Positions 54,151 to 62,786 of a stretch of 64,000 nucleotides of DNA are shown here, in pieces (within the stretch, counting starts at the first letter, position 1; each line of letters opens with the position of its first letter). The DNA lies in NCBI GenBank assembly GCA_027483795.1, contig JAIXTT010000013.1, positions 1 through 64,000 on the forward strand, written 5' to 3'. Under the pieces are notes generated by a model. That model made no database searches. It was given only the letters and a program-made list of their open reading frames with translations, and had not been told where the DNA came from. Position numbers and translations under genes: made by a program. Source of the stretch: Hyphomicrobiales bacterium. Lineage in GTDB: Bacteria; Pseudomonadota; Alphaproteobacteria; Rhizobiales; Beijerinckiaceae.

Positions 54151-55167
54151 TCACTGCGGGGCCTTGGCGAGACCGATCTCCGACAGCACCGCGTGATGCA
54201 GCTTGTGGAGTTCGGCCATGTGAGCCACCGCCCGCGAGGCCGGGACGACCTCGGAGCGCAGATACATCTCGCGCACCATGGCCTTCCAAGCGTCCGTGGC
54301 GACGAGCTTCTGAATCGCGTCGTCCCAGAACTTCACGATGCCGGGATCCGCGCCGGGAGGAGCCGCGAGGCCCCAGGCCTGACCCCACACCACGTCGAAG
54401 CCCTGCTCCTTCGCGGTGGCAAGATCCTTGAATTCGGGCTCCGTGCGCCGCGTGTTCGACAGGATCGCGACGAGACGCGCCTTGTTGGTCTGCGCGAGGG
54501 GAAGCGCTTCGCTGGGCGTCATCACGATCATGTCGACATTGCCGCCGAGGAACGCCGCCTGTGCTGCGCCGCCGCCGTCGAAGGGCACGTAGTTGAACTT
54601 CACGCCGCCCGCCTTCTCGACGAGGGCGGTGACCATGTGGTCGGTCGAGCCCGCCTGCGCGCCCGCGACCTTCACGCTCCGTTCGCGCTGCTTCGCCGCA
54701 TCCACGAGTTCCTTCATCGTCTTGGCCGGATGATCCGGACGGACGGCGAGGATCAGGTCGCCCTGAATGAACATCGAGATCGGGACGATCTTGTCGTAGA
54801 CGGTCGGCAGACCCTGCGTGATCGGCGTGGTCAGGATCGGCTGCGCGATGCAGAGCACCGTGTTGTCGTCGCCGCGCTTGTTGAGCACGAAATTCGCCGC
54901 CGTCATCCAGCTGCCGCCCGTGCGGTTCTGCACCACGAGCGGATTGGTGACGATCTTTTCGTCGGCGAGGATCTTGGCCGCACGCCGCATCAGCACGTCG
55001 GGCGTGCCGCCGGGGCTGGTGCCGGTCGTGATCTCGATCGGGCCGGTCGGAACCTTCGCGGCCTGAGCCAAGGCCGAAGCGGGAAGAGCCGAGGCCAGCG
55101 CGATCCCGGCGCTCGCCAGCAGCATCGATCGACGGGTCGGGCCCGTCGGATTCTTCGGGAATTCCAT
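54151..55167 (-). CDS. tctC: TTT transporter binding protein (TctC/Bug family), system 2
   Basis: A 338-residue Bug protein with a Tat-like leader (TRRSMLLASAGIALASALP, cleavage after ALAQA). The family pattern includes PIEITTGTSPGGTPDVLMRR and VQNRTGGSW. I chose the ATG at 55167 because GGAGGAAACG precedes it; the upstream in-frame GTG at 55179 overlaps that ribosome site. It is divergent from the GntR/HutC gene with a perfect palindrome between them. Confidence 0.93.
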   Translation of the reverse strand: MEFPKNPTGPTRRSMLLASAGIALASALPASALAQAAKVPTGPIEITTGTSPGGTPDVLMRRAAKILADEKIVTNPLVVQNRTGGSWMTAANFVLNKRGDDNTVLCIAQPILTTPITQGLPTVYDKIVPISMFIQGDLILAVRPDHPAKTMKELVDAAKQRERSVKVAGAQAGSTDHMVTALVEKAGGVKFNYVPFDGGGAAQAAFLGGNVDMIVMTPSEALPLAQTNKARLVAILSNTRRTEPEFKDLATAKEQGFDVVWGQAWGLAAPPGADPGIVKFWDDAIQKLVATDAWKAMVREMYLRSEVVPASRAVAHMAELHKLHHAVLSEIGLAKAPQ

Positions 55168-55204
55168 CGTTTCCTCCACCTGCGACTTGTTTTTTGTCGT
55201 TATG

Positions 55205-55218
55205 ACGTCTTAAGACGT
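55205..55218. promoter_or_regulatory. Candidate GntR/HutC operator, perfect palindrome ACGTCTTAAGACGT
   Basis: A 14-bp perfect palindrome lies 38 bases before the tctC start and 67 bases before the regulator start. Its core GTCTTAAGAC resembles the GT-x-TA-x-AC form of HutC-type operators. It probably governs both divergent transcripts. Confidence 0.7.
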
Positions 55219-55285
55219 ATTACGAAGCTTGGTGGTCCGACGGGATCGTGTCAAGCGCATCCGAGCGGCCATGGAAGAGTGCCCG

Positions 55286-56080
55286 ATGAGCGGTTTCGGC
55301 ATCGAACTTCCTCCTCTTCACGGAACGCCGAGCACGCCGCTCTGGCTTCAGGTGAAGCATGCGCTGCGCGACCTGATCACCTTCAACATGAAGCCCGGCG
55401 ACCGCATTCCGTCCGAAGTCGAGATCGGGCAGGCCTATGGTCTGTCGCGGATCACCGTCCGGCAGGCCGTTTCCTCGCTCGCCGACGAGGGTCTGCTGCA
55501 GAAACAGCAGGGCAGGGGCACTTTCGTCCTCGCGCAACGGCTTGCCGAACCGCTGACGGATACGGAACATTTCCTCCGCTCCGGCTTCGATGCGGTCGAT
55601 CCCGATCAGGTGCGCCTCTACAGTGCGGAAACGGTCGAGGGCCCGGATTGGCTCGCCGCGAAGTTGGGCCTGCGCTCGGGCCCGGAACTCGTCCACAAGA
55701 TCCGGAAGCGGCTTCACTTCGAGGGCGAGGTCGCGGCCTTCCGGACCAGCTTCATCCCCGCACGGCTCGCGCCGCAGCTGCTCGAACTCGACCTCGCTCG
55801 GCCGCTGCACGAGCTCGTCGCCGAACAGGGCGGCGGTGAGGCGACCGAGGCCCTCGAATCGATCGAATTCATCGTCGCCGACGATTTCCGCGCCGAAATG
55901 CTGGGCGTGAAGGTCGGTCGGCCGCTGATCCTCGTGGAGCGGATCGTGTTCGGCGCGAACGGCGACGGGCTCGAATGCGCGCGTGCCTATTTCCGGGCCG
56001 ACCGTTTTCGCTTCCAGCACAGGCTGCGCCGCAGCTTGCCGGAATCTGCGATGCGCTCCGCAGAGACCTTGATGACGTAG
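55286..56080 (+). CDS. GntR-family regulator with UTRA domain (HutC subfamily)
   Basis: A 264-residue regulator. The winged helix is RIPSEVEIGQAYGLSRITVRQAVSSLADEGLLQKQQGRGTF-like at residues ~40-80, followed by a UTRA ligand domain to the C-terminus. HutC members sense a substrate or intermediate of the operon they control. It is divergent from tctCBA-amidohydrolase and directly upstream of the Gfo/Idh-TTT system 3 genes, so it may control either or both. The start at ATG 55286 has GGAAGAG upstream; ATG 55271 is an alternative. Confidence 0.92.
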   Translation: MSGFGIELPPLHGTPSTPLWLQVKHALRDLITFNMKPGDRIPSEVEIGQAYGLSRITVRQAVSSLADEGLLQKQQGRGTFVLAQRLAEPLTDTEHFLRSGFDAVDPDQVRLYSAETVEGPDWLAAKLGLRSGPELVHKIRKRLHFEGEVAAFRTSFIPARLAPQLLELDLARPLHELVAEQGGGEATEALESIEFIVADDFRAEMLGVKVGRPLILVERIVFGANGDGLECARAYFRADRFRFQHRLRRSLPESAMRSAETLMT

Positions 56081-56141
56081 CAGAATGCATCAATAAATCC
56101 GATAGGAGAAAGCAGGAAAGATAATTTCAGAGGGATGAGAC

Positions 56142-56156
56142 CGACGCTTAGCGTCG
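56142..56156. promoter_or_regulatory. Inverted repeat CGACGC-TTA-GCGTCG before the Gfo/Idh genes
   Basis: Perfect 6-bp arms around TTA lie 35 bases before the first Gfo/Idh start. It resembles the 55205 palindrome only loosely (GACG...CTTA...CGTC), so a shared regulator is possible but not shown. Confidence 0.4.
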
Positions 56157-56190
56157 CAAACAATCACCAAGAAGACTTCGGGAAGGAAAC

Positions 56191-57258
56191 ATGGACAGGA
56201 TCGACGTCGCCGTCATCGGCACGGGCTGGTGCGGTGGAATTCGGGCGGAAACGCTCGCCGTCAACCCGATGCTCAGGCTCCACATCGCGGAAATTCGGCC
56301 TGATCGGCTGAAGGAAGTCGCGGAGAAAACGGGCGCGGCCACCGCGACCGCGGATTATCGGGACATTCTCGCCGATCCGGCGGTGCGCGCCTGCTATGTC
56401 TGCACGACGCCCGAGAGCACGCATTATCCGATCGCCAAGGCCTGCCTCGAGGCGGGCAAGAGCGTGCTGCTCGAAAAGCCGATCGCCATCTCGCTCGACG
56501 AGGCCGACGAACTCGCCGCGCTGGCGCGCCGCAAGGGCCTGAAATTCACGATCGGCTATTCGCAGCGCTTCAACGGCAAATACGCCTATGCGCGCAAGAA
56601 GATCCAGGACGGCTCGCTCGGCGAGCCCGTGAGCTGCCTCGTCTCGCGCCACATCACCCGGGGTCTCGGCGACAAGATCACCGGTCGCGGCCGGCTCTCG
56701 CCCGCGGCGATGGAGTGCACGCACGATCTCGACTTCCTGCTCTGGTGCCTCGAGCCCGCCAAGCCCGTGCGCGTCTACAGCCAGGGCGTGCGGCGCGTGA
56801 TGTATCCGAAGAACGGCGCCTTCGATCAGCAATGGATCACGGTGACGCTCGACAACGGCGTCGTCATCGTCGTCGGCGGCGGCTGGATCCTGCCCAAGGG
56901 CTATCCGAACTTCTCCTCGACCTGGATCGAGATCATCGGCTCCGAGGGCGCGCTGATCATCGACGATACCCATCGCGACATCTGGCTGAACACGGTGGAG
57001 GGCGGCTCGGTGTTCCCGCTGTCGACCATGCCCGGCGAGCAGGTCGAGCACACCTATGCCGGCGGCATGGGTCCGGAGACGATGTATTTCCTCGACTGCG
57101 TCGTGAACGACAAGCCGGTGCTCGTGACGCCGGAAAGCGCGCGCAAGACGATGGAACTCTATCTCGCCGCCGACCTCTCGGCCGAAATCGACGAACCCGT
57201 CGATCTGCCCTTGTCCAACGCCCATGCGGCCCGCATCGCGGAGATGGTGAAGCAATGA
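56191..57258 (+). CDS. Gfo/Idh/MocA-family oxidoreductase (first of pair)
   Basis: A 355-residue NAD(P)-dependent oxidoreductase. The Rossmann motif is VAVIGTGWCGGIRAETLA and the substrate/cofactor Lys is in LLEKPIAISLDEA. The C-terminal domain has CTHDLDFLLWCLEPAKP with the conserved His-Asp pair. Family members oxidise inositols, sugars or cyclic diols. GGGAAGGAAAC precedes the ATG, and the stop overlaps the next gene (ATGA). It probably works with the following paralogue on a solute imported by TTT system 3. Confidence 0.92.
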   Translation: MDRIDVAVIGTGWCGGIRAETLAVNPMLRLHIAEIRPDRLKEVAEKTGAATATADYRDILADPAVRACYVCTTPESTHYPIAKACLEAGKSVLLEKPIAISLDEADELAALARRKGLKFTIGYSQRFNGKYAYARKKIQDGSLGEPVSCLVSRHITRGLGDKITGRGRLSPAAMECTHDLDFLLWCLEPAKPVRVYSQGVRRVMYPKNGAFDQQWITVTLDNGVVIVVGGGWILPKGYPNFSSTWIEIIGSEGALIIDDTHRDIWLNTVEGGSVFPLSTMPGEQVEHTYAGGMGPETMYFLDCVVNDKPVLVTPESARKTMELYLAADLSAEIDEPVDLPLSNAHAARIAEMVKQ

Positions 57259-58379
57259 CCCGCGTCAAGGATCGCAAGGAACTCGGAATCGCCATCATCG
57301 GTGCGGGTCGCGTCGGGCTCTTCCGGGGCGGCACCGCCTCGCTGCACCCGTCGGTGGGCTGGATCGGCATCGCCGAGAAGAACCACAATCGCGGCGCCTT
57401 CGTCGCCGAGAAGATCGGCGCGGATTTCGTCACCGCCGACTATCGCGAACTGCTCGCGCGGCCGGAAGTGAACTGCGTGATCGTGGCCACCGACGAGCAT
57501 CTGCACGTCGATCCGATCCTCGAAGCGCTGAAATACGGCCATCCGCTGCTGATCGAGAAGCCGCTCGCCACCACGCTCGCGGACTCGCAGCGCGTGATGG
57601 ACGCCATCGAGAAGGCGGGCGTGGACGCCGTCGTCGGCTACACGCAGCGCTTCCGCCGCAAATGGATCAGCGGCAAGGAGAAGGTGGCGCAGGGCGCGCT
57701 CGGCGACGTGACGCTCGTCAGCTCGCGCGCCTTCATGAACAGGCTCGTCGCGATCGACAACTACAAGCGGACCGACGATCCTTCGACCATCTCGCCGATG
57801 GTGATCTCGGGCACGCACGCGCTCGACGTGACCATGTGGTATCTGGAGAAGAAGAAGCCCGTCGAATGCTATGCGCGTTCGATCGACAAGGTCTTGGGGC
57901 CGCTCTATCAGGGCATCGACGCCACGGCCGGCATGATCATGTTCGAGGACGGCACGATCCTCCATCTGAACATCTCCTGGGCCCTTCCGGTGAATTGGCC
58001 GGGCGCGGTCTACAGTCTCGAAATCGGCATCGTCGGCACGACGGGCGTGCTCACCATCGACGACACGCATCGCGACATGGTCATGGCCGTGGCTCAGGCC
58101 ACGAACGAGGGCTATGCGCCCGACCAATCGCGCCTCGTCGACTTCCTCGGCAGCTATCCGCCGGGGGATCTCGCCTTCGGCGAGCTCCACGGCCCCATGG
58201 CCGAGGAGACCAACGCCTGGATCAGCCGCGTCTCGACCGGGATCAAGAACCATGCGGCGACCGCGGCGGAAGCCCATAATCGCCTGATGCTGACCAAGGC
58301 CCTCGATCTCTCCGCCAAGCGGGGAACGGCGATCAAGCTGCCGCTCGACGCCGAGGAGGAACGACGTCTGCTGGGTTGA
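57255..58379 (+). CDS. Gfo/Idh/MocA-family oxidoreductase (second of pair)
   Basis: A 374-residue paralogue of the preceding enzyme: Rossmann IAIIGAGRVGLFRGGTA, the EKP motif in LLIEKPLATTLADS, and GTHALDVTMWYLEKKKP as the catalytic His-Asp region. Both proteins share a late ...IDDTHRD(M/I) segment, suggesting common ancestry within a specific subfamily. Paired Gfo/Idh genes often act in sequence or as a heteromer on one polyol or sugar acid. Translation is coupled by the 4-base overlap. Confidence 0.92.
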   Translation: MTRVKDRKELGIAIIGAGRVGLFRGGTASLHPSVGWIGIAEKNHNRGAFVAEKIGADFVTADYRELLARPEVNCVIVATDEHLHVDPILEALKYGHPLLIEKPLATTLADSQRVMDAIEKAGVDAVVGYTQRFRRKWISGKEKVAQGALGDVTLVSSRAFMNRLVAIDNYKRTDDPSTISPMVISGTHALDVTMWYLEKKKPVECYARSIDKVLGPLYQGIDATAGMIMFEDGTILHLNISWALPVNWPGAVYSLEIGIVGTTGVLTIDDTHRDMVMAVAQATNEGYAPDQSRLVDFLGSYPPGDLAFGELHGPMAEETNAWISRVSTGIKNHAATAAEAHNRLMLTKALDLSAKRGTAIKLPLDAEEERRLLG

Positions 58380-58451
58380 GTGTCGACGGATCGAAACGTT
58401 CACGCCCAAGACGAGCGAACAAGCTCGCGGGGTTCCAAGGGAGGAAAGACC

Positions 58452-59444
58452 ATGACGATGAATCGCAGAAACTTTCTTGCGGCCGCCGCGGCCTCGATGG
58501 CTGCGGCGCCGGCCTTCGCGCAGTCGGGGGCGACGAACTGGCCGAACCAGCCGATCCGCATGATCGTGCCCTTCGCGCCCGGCGGCGCGTCGGACTTCAC
58601 GGCCCGGCTGATCCAGCCCGGCCTCTCGGAATTCCTGAAGCAGAACGTCGTGGTCGAGAACCGCGGCGGGGCGGCGGGCAATCTCGGCATGGACGCCGCG
58701 GCCCGCGCCGCACCGGACGGCTACACCGTCTTCCTCGGCAATGTCGGCACGCTCGCGATCAACCCGTCGATGTTCAAGGACCTGACGGTGAAGCCCGAGC
58801 GTGACTTCCAGCCCGTCTCGCTGGTGGTGACGACGCCCGGCCTGTTCATCGCGCATCCGAGCTTCCCGCCGAACAACGTCAAGGAATTCATCGACTACGT
58901 GAAGAAGCAGCCGCCCGGCGCGATCAATTTCGCGTCGCCGGGTTCGGGCAGCCTGAACCGGCTCGAAATGGAGAATTTCGCGCGCGAGGCCGGGCTGCAG
59001 ATGACGCACATCCCCTATAAGGGCGGTGCGGGCCCCGCGGTGACCGACGTTCTCGCCGGCCATGTGCCGACGATGTTCGTGACGATCTCCTCGGCGATCC
59101 AGCATGTCCGTTCGGGCCGGCTCAAGGCCTACGGCATCACCACCTTCGAGCGTTCGCCGCAGCTGCCCGACGTGCCGACCATGTCCGAGCAGGGCTTCAA
59201 CAAGAAGGGCAGCAGCTCCTGGCAGGGCCTCTGCGTCCCCGCCAAGACCCCGCGCCCCATCGTCGAGAAGCTGCATGCGGGCATTCAGCATGCCCTCTCC
59301 GACGCCACGGTCCGCAAGCGTCTGGAAGACGGCGGCGTCTATCCGATGAACAGCAAGAGCTCGGAAGAGTTCGCGACCTTCATGAAGGAAGAGACCGAGC
59401 GTTGGGGCGAGATCATCCGCCTGACGGGTGCGCAGCCCGACTGA
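58452..59444 (+). CDS. tctC: TTT transporter binding protein (TctC/Bug family), system 3
   Basis: A 330-residue Bug protein with a Tat-like leader (MNRRNFLAAAAASMAAAPAFA). Family motifs are PNQPIRMIVPFAPGGASDFTARLIQPGL, VENRGGAAGN, and FASPGSGSLNRLEMENFAR. GGGAGGAAAGACC lies before the ATG. It follows the Gfo/Idh pair by 72 bases. Confidence 0.93.
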   Translation: MTMNRRNFLAAAAASMAAAPAFAQSGATNWPNQPIRMIVPFAPGGASDFTARLIQPGLSEFLKQNVVVENRGGAAGNLGMDAAARAAPDGYTVFLGNVGTLAINPSMFKDLTVKPERDFQPVSLVVTTPGLFIAHPSFPPNNVKEFIDYVKKQPPGAINFASPGSGSLNRLEMENFAREAGLQMTHIPYKGGAGPAVTDVLAGHVPTMFVTISSAIQHVRSGRLKAYGITTFERSPQLPDVPTMSEQGFNKKGSSSWQGLCVPAKTPRPIVEKLHAGIQHALSDATVRKRLEDGGVYPMNSKSSEEFATFMKEETERWGEIIRLTGAQPD

Positions 59445-59472
59445 GATCCTGATCGCCCGGGGGAGGATGCCG

Positions 59473-59916
59473 ATGAGATTGACCGCCAACACCGCCTCCG
59501 GGCTCCTCTTCGTCGCGGTCGGCGCCTTCGCGTTGTGGTACGGCTGGAGATATCCGGTCGGCACCGCGGCGCGGATCGGCGCCGGCTATTTCCCGAAGCT
59601 GGTCAGCGGCCTGCTGATCTTCATCGGCATTCTCGTCTTCCTGCGGGAATGGTGGGGCGAACGTGAAGCCCTCGTGGCGGGCCGCATTCGGCCCGCCGTC
59701 GCGATCCTGAGCGGCGTCTTCGGGTTCGGGCTGCTGCTCGAGCGGGCCGGGTTCATTCCCGCCGCGCTGCTGCTGGTCTTCGCCGCGAGGCTCGCGGACG
59801 ACGATTTCGATCTGAAGGAAGTCCTCATGCTGTCGGCGGTTCTGATCGTCGGTCTCGGCGCGATCTTCTGGTACGGCCTCGGCCTGCCGTTCTCCCTCCT
59901 GCCGTTCGGTATCTGA
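59473..59916 (+). CDS. tctB: TTT transporter small membrane subunit (TctB), system 3
   Basis: A 147-residue, four-helix TctB protein: SGLLFVAVGAFALWYGWRYPVGTAARIGAGYFPK is the signature region. The start at ATG 59473 has GGGGGAGG six bases upstream; ATG 59467 touches that site. It is one base from tctA. Confidence 0.92.
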   Translation: MRLTANTASGLLFVAVGAFALWYGWRYPVGTAARIGAGYFPKLVSGLLIFIGILVFLREWWGEREALVAGRIRPAVAILSGVFGFGLLLERAGFIPAALLLVFAARLADDDFDLKEVLMLSAVLIVGLGAIFWYGLGLPFSLLPFGI

Positions 59917-59917
59917 C

Positions 59918-61420
59918 ATGGACCAGCTGCTGAACAATATCGGGTTCGGCCTCGACGTGGCCCTGAACCCGGCCAATCTCCTCTACTGCTTCGTGGGCAC
60001 GCTTCTGGGCACCATGATCGGGGTGCTTCCGGGTCTCGGACCCGTCGCGACCATTTCGGTCCTGCTCCCGCTCACCTTCTCGCTCGAGCCGCAGGCCGCC
60101 ATGATCATGCTGGCGGGCATCTATTACGGTGCGCAATACGGCGGATCGACCACCGCGATCCTGATCAATCTGCCGGGCGAGTCCTCCTCGGTGATCACGG
60201 CGCTCGACGGTTATCAGATGGCGCGTCAGGGCCGAGCGGGCGCGGCGCTCGCCACGGCCGGCATCTCCTCGTTCCTTGCGGGCACGGTGGCGACCGTCAT
60301 CATCGCCGTCGCGGCGCCGCCTCTCGCGGAAGTCGCGCTGAAATTCGGTCCCGCCGACTATTGCGCCTTGATGCTCTTCGGCCTCGTCACGGCGGTGGTT
60401 CTCGCCAACGGGTCCGTGCTCAAGGCGATCGGGATGATCCTGCTCGGCTTGCTGCTCGGCTGCATCGGCATCGACGTCAATTCCAGCGTGCCGCGCTACA
60501 CTTTCGGCATTCCGGAATTCGGCGACGGCATCGAATTCGCCATCATCGCCATGGGGATCTTCGGTATCGGCGAGACCTTGGCCAATCTCTCGCGCAGCAG
60601 CGAGGAGCGCGGCTATATCCGCAGCTACGACCGGCTGATGCCGAGCCTCGCGGATCTGAAGGCCATGCTCCCGCCCGCGCTGCGCGGGACGGCGCTCGGC
60701 TCGACGCTGGGCGTTCTGCCGGGCGGCGGACCCGTGCTCGCGGCCTTCTCCGCCTATTCGCTCGAGAAGAAGATCTCGAAGACGCCGGATCGCTTCGGTC
60801 GCGGCGCGATCGAGGGCGTTGCGGCGCCCGAGGCCGCCAACAATGCGGCCGCGCAGACCTCGTTCATCCCGCTGCTGACGCTCGGCTTCCCGTCGAGCGC
60901 GGTGATGGCCCTGATGATCGGCGCGCTGATGATGCAGGGCATCCATCCCGGGCCGGAACTGCTCACCAAGAACCCCGCGCTGTTCTGGGGCCTCATCGCC
61001 AGCATGTGGGTCGGCAATCTGATGCTGATCGTCCTCAACCTGCCGCTGGTCGGCATGTGGGCGAAGCTGCTGACCGTGCCCTATCGCTATCTCTATCCGG
61101 CGATCCTTGCCGTCACCTGCATCGGCGTCTACAGCATCAACAAGAACTGGTTCGACGTGATGGTCGCGGGCGTGTTCGGCCTGCTCGGCTTCGTGTTCTA
61201 CCGGCTCCGCTGCGAGCCCGCGCCGCTTCTGCTCGGCTTCATCCTCGGTCCCATGATCGAGGAGAATCTGCGAAGGACGCTGCTCATCACGAAGGGCGAC
61301 TATTCGGTCTTCGTGACCCGGCCGATCAGCCTGACCTTCCTGCTGCTGACGGTCGCCCTGTTGGTCGTCACCTTCCTGCCGTCGATCAGGACGGCACGCG
61401 AAAAGGCTTTCCAGGAATAG
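59918..61420 (+). CDS. tctA: TTT transporter large membrane subunit (TctA), system 3
   Basis: A 500-residue, ~11-helix translocator with [72 protein letters not shown] and GFILGPMIEENLRRT. It is the sister type of the system 1 TctA, from which it differs mainly in loops, so the two systems may have arisen by duplication. Confidence 0.95.
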   Translation: MDQLLNNIGFGLDVALNPANLLYCFVGTLLGTMIGVLPGLGPVATISVLLPLTFSLEPQAAMIMLAGIYYGAQYGGSTTAILINLPGESSSVITALDGYQMARQGRAGAALATAGISSFLAGTVATVIIAVAAPPLAEVALKFGPADYCALMLFGLVTAVVLANGSVLKAIGMILLGLLLGCIGIDVNSSVPRYTFGIPEFGDGIEFAIIAMGIFGIGETLANLSRSSEERGYIRSYDRLMPSLADLKAMLPPALRGTALGSTLGVLPGGGPVLAAFSAYSLEKKISKTPDRFGRGAIEGVAAPEAANNAAAQTSFIPLLTLGFPSSAVMALMIGALMMQGIHPGPELLTKNPALFWGLIASMWVGNLMLIVLNLPLVGMWAKLLTVPYRYLYPAILAVTCIGVYSINKNWFDVMVAGVFGLLGFVFYRLRCEPAPLLLGFILGPMIEENLRRTLLITKGDYSVFVTRPISLTFLLLTVALLVVTFLPSIRTAREKAFQE

Positions 61421-61445
61421 CCCGCCGTCGAAGAGCGGGAACAAG

Positions 61446-61465
61446 ACGGCCGGTCCGCCGGCCGT
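61446..61465 (+). other. Stem-loop between tctA and the LVIVD gene
   Basis: An 8-bp stem ACGGCCGG/CCGGCCGT with a 4-base loop and no T-run. It may reduce read-through. Confidence 0.45.
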
Positions 61466-61489
61466 TCCACGTGCAAAAGGAGAAGAAGA

Positions 61490-62704
61490 ATGGCCGGACC
61501 GGTCGAAGCCAAGGGCATGAAGCTCGTTTCGCAGAACACCCTCGACGGACAGGGGGGCGTCGGCGAAGGCATGGCGATGCAGCGGACCAAGGACGGCCGC
61601 CGGATCCTCTGGCTCGCCCATGAAGGGCCGCCCACGAACTTCACCACGGTGGACGTCACCGATCCGAAGAACACCAAGGTGATCGGCCGGCAGAATCTGC
61701 CGCACAACAAGGTGCGCTCCAACTCGCTCGAAATCGTGGGCGACGTGATGGCGGTGGCCTATCAGACCTACGAATTGGGCGTGAGCCCGGCGGGCGTGGA
61801 ACTGTTCGACATTTCCGTGCCGGAGAACCCGAAGTCGATCTCCTTCTTCGATTGCTCAGGCCCGCATTCGCGCGGCGTGCATCAGGTCTGGTTCGCGGAC
61901 GGCGAATACATCCACTTCTCCGGCGGCGGAGAGGGCATCGTGCCGCGCAATCCGCTCGACGATCAGATCTATCGCATCATCGACGTGCGCAACCCGACCA
62001 AGCCGACCGAAGTCGGCCGCTGGTGGCCGAACGGCATTCTGGAAGGGGATTCCGCGCCCCCGCCGGAGCGCGCGCCCATGAATGCGGGCCATCGCGCGCA
62101 CAACACCAACGTCTATCCGCAGCGGCCCGACCGCGCCTATGTCGGCTTCATCGACTCGGGGGCGTACATCCTGGACATTTCCGACAAGTCGAGCCCCAAG
62201 GTCGTCTCCGCCTGGAACCCGCATCCTCCGTTCCCGGGCTTCACGCATACGGTCATGCCCTTGTTCAGCCGCGATCTTCTGGTGGTCGCGGACGAATGCG
62301 TGCAGGATCTCGGCAAGGACTGGCCGAAGCTGATCTGGATGGTCGATGCGCGGCGCGAGGACAAGCTCGTCCCGATCGGGACCTTCCCGATGCCGTCCTT
62401 CGACGTCTACGGCCGCAAGGGCGGGCGGTTCGGAGCGCACAATCTGCATGAGAACCACCCCAGCGAATTGGCGTTCAAGTCCGAGACGCTGATCTTCGGG
62501 ACGTTCTTCAATGCGGGCGTGCGGGTGTTCGACACGACCAATCCGCTGCAGGTGCAGGAAATCGCGGCCTATGTGCCCGAGGCTCCGGAAGGGTCGCGGA
62601 CGGGGACGATCCAGATCAACGACGTCTATGTCGACGATCGCGGCCTCGTCTTCGCCGCCGACCGGCATGCGGGCGGCATCTATGTGATCGAGATGGACGT
62701 CTGA
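61490..62704 (+). CDS. LVIVD-repeat beta-propeller protein
   Basis: A 404-residue protein built of LVIVD-type repeats, which form a beta-propeller: units such as FTTVDVTDPKNTKVIGR, GVELFDISVPENPKSIS, YRIIDVRNPTKPTEVGRWW, AYILDISDKSSPKVVSAW and VRVFDTTNPLQVQEIAAY. No signal peptide is seen, which is unusual for the family. Conserved His/Glu residues (GAHNLHENHPSE, GFTHTVMPL) hint at metal-dependent chemistry, but no activity is established. AAAAGGAGAAGAAGA precedes the ATG. It follows TTT system 3. Confidence 0.82.
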   Translation: MAGPVEAKGMKLVSQNTLDGQGGVGEGMAMQRTKDGRRILWLAHEGPPTNFTTVDVTDPKNTKVIGRQNLPHNKVRSNSLEIVGDVMAVAYQTYELGVSPAGVELFDISVPENPKSISFFDCSGPHSRGVHQVWFADGEYIHFSGGGEGIVPRNPLDDQIYRIIDVRNPTKPTEVGRWWPNGILEGDSAPPPERAPMNAGHRAHNTNVYPQRPDRAYVGFIDSGAYILDISDKSSPKVVSAWNPHPPFPGFTHTVMPLFSRDLLVVADECVQDLGKDWPKLIWMVDARREDKLVPIGTFPMPSFDVYGRKGGRFGAHNLHENHPSELAFKSETLIFGTFFNAGVRVFDTTNPLQVQEIAAYVPEAPEGSRTGTIQINDVYVDDRGLVFAADRHAGGIYVIEMDV

Positions 62705-62733
62705 GGCGACAGACGCCCCGACCGTCGACGGAA

Positions 62734-62757
62734 AAAGCCCGCCTCACGGCGGGCTTT
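62734..62757. terminator. Bidirectional terminator between LVIVD and CobW-type genes
   Basis: A 10-bp stem AAAGCCCGCC/GGCGGGCTTT with a TCAC loop has an A-tract and a T-tract on its two sides. Confidence 0.9.
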
Positions 62758-62786
62758 CTTCGTTCCGGTGAGAGGCCGAGGCCGTC

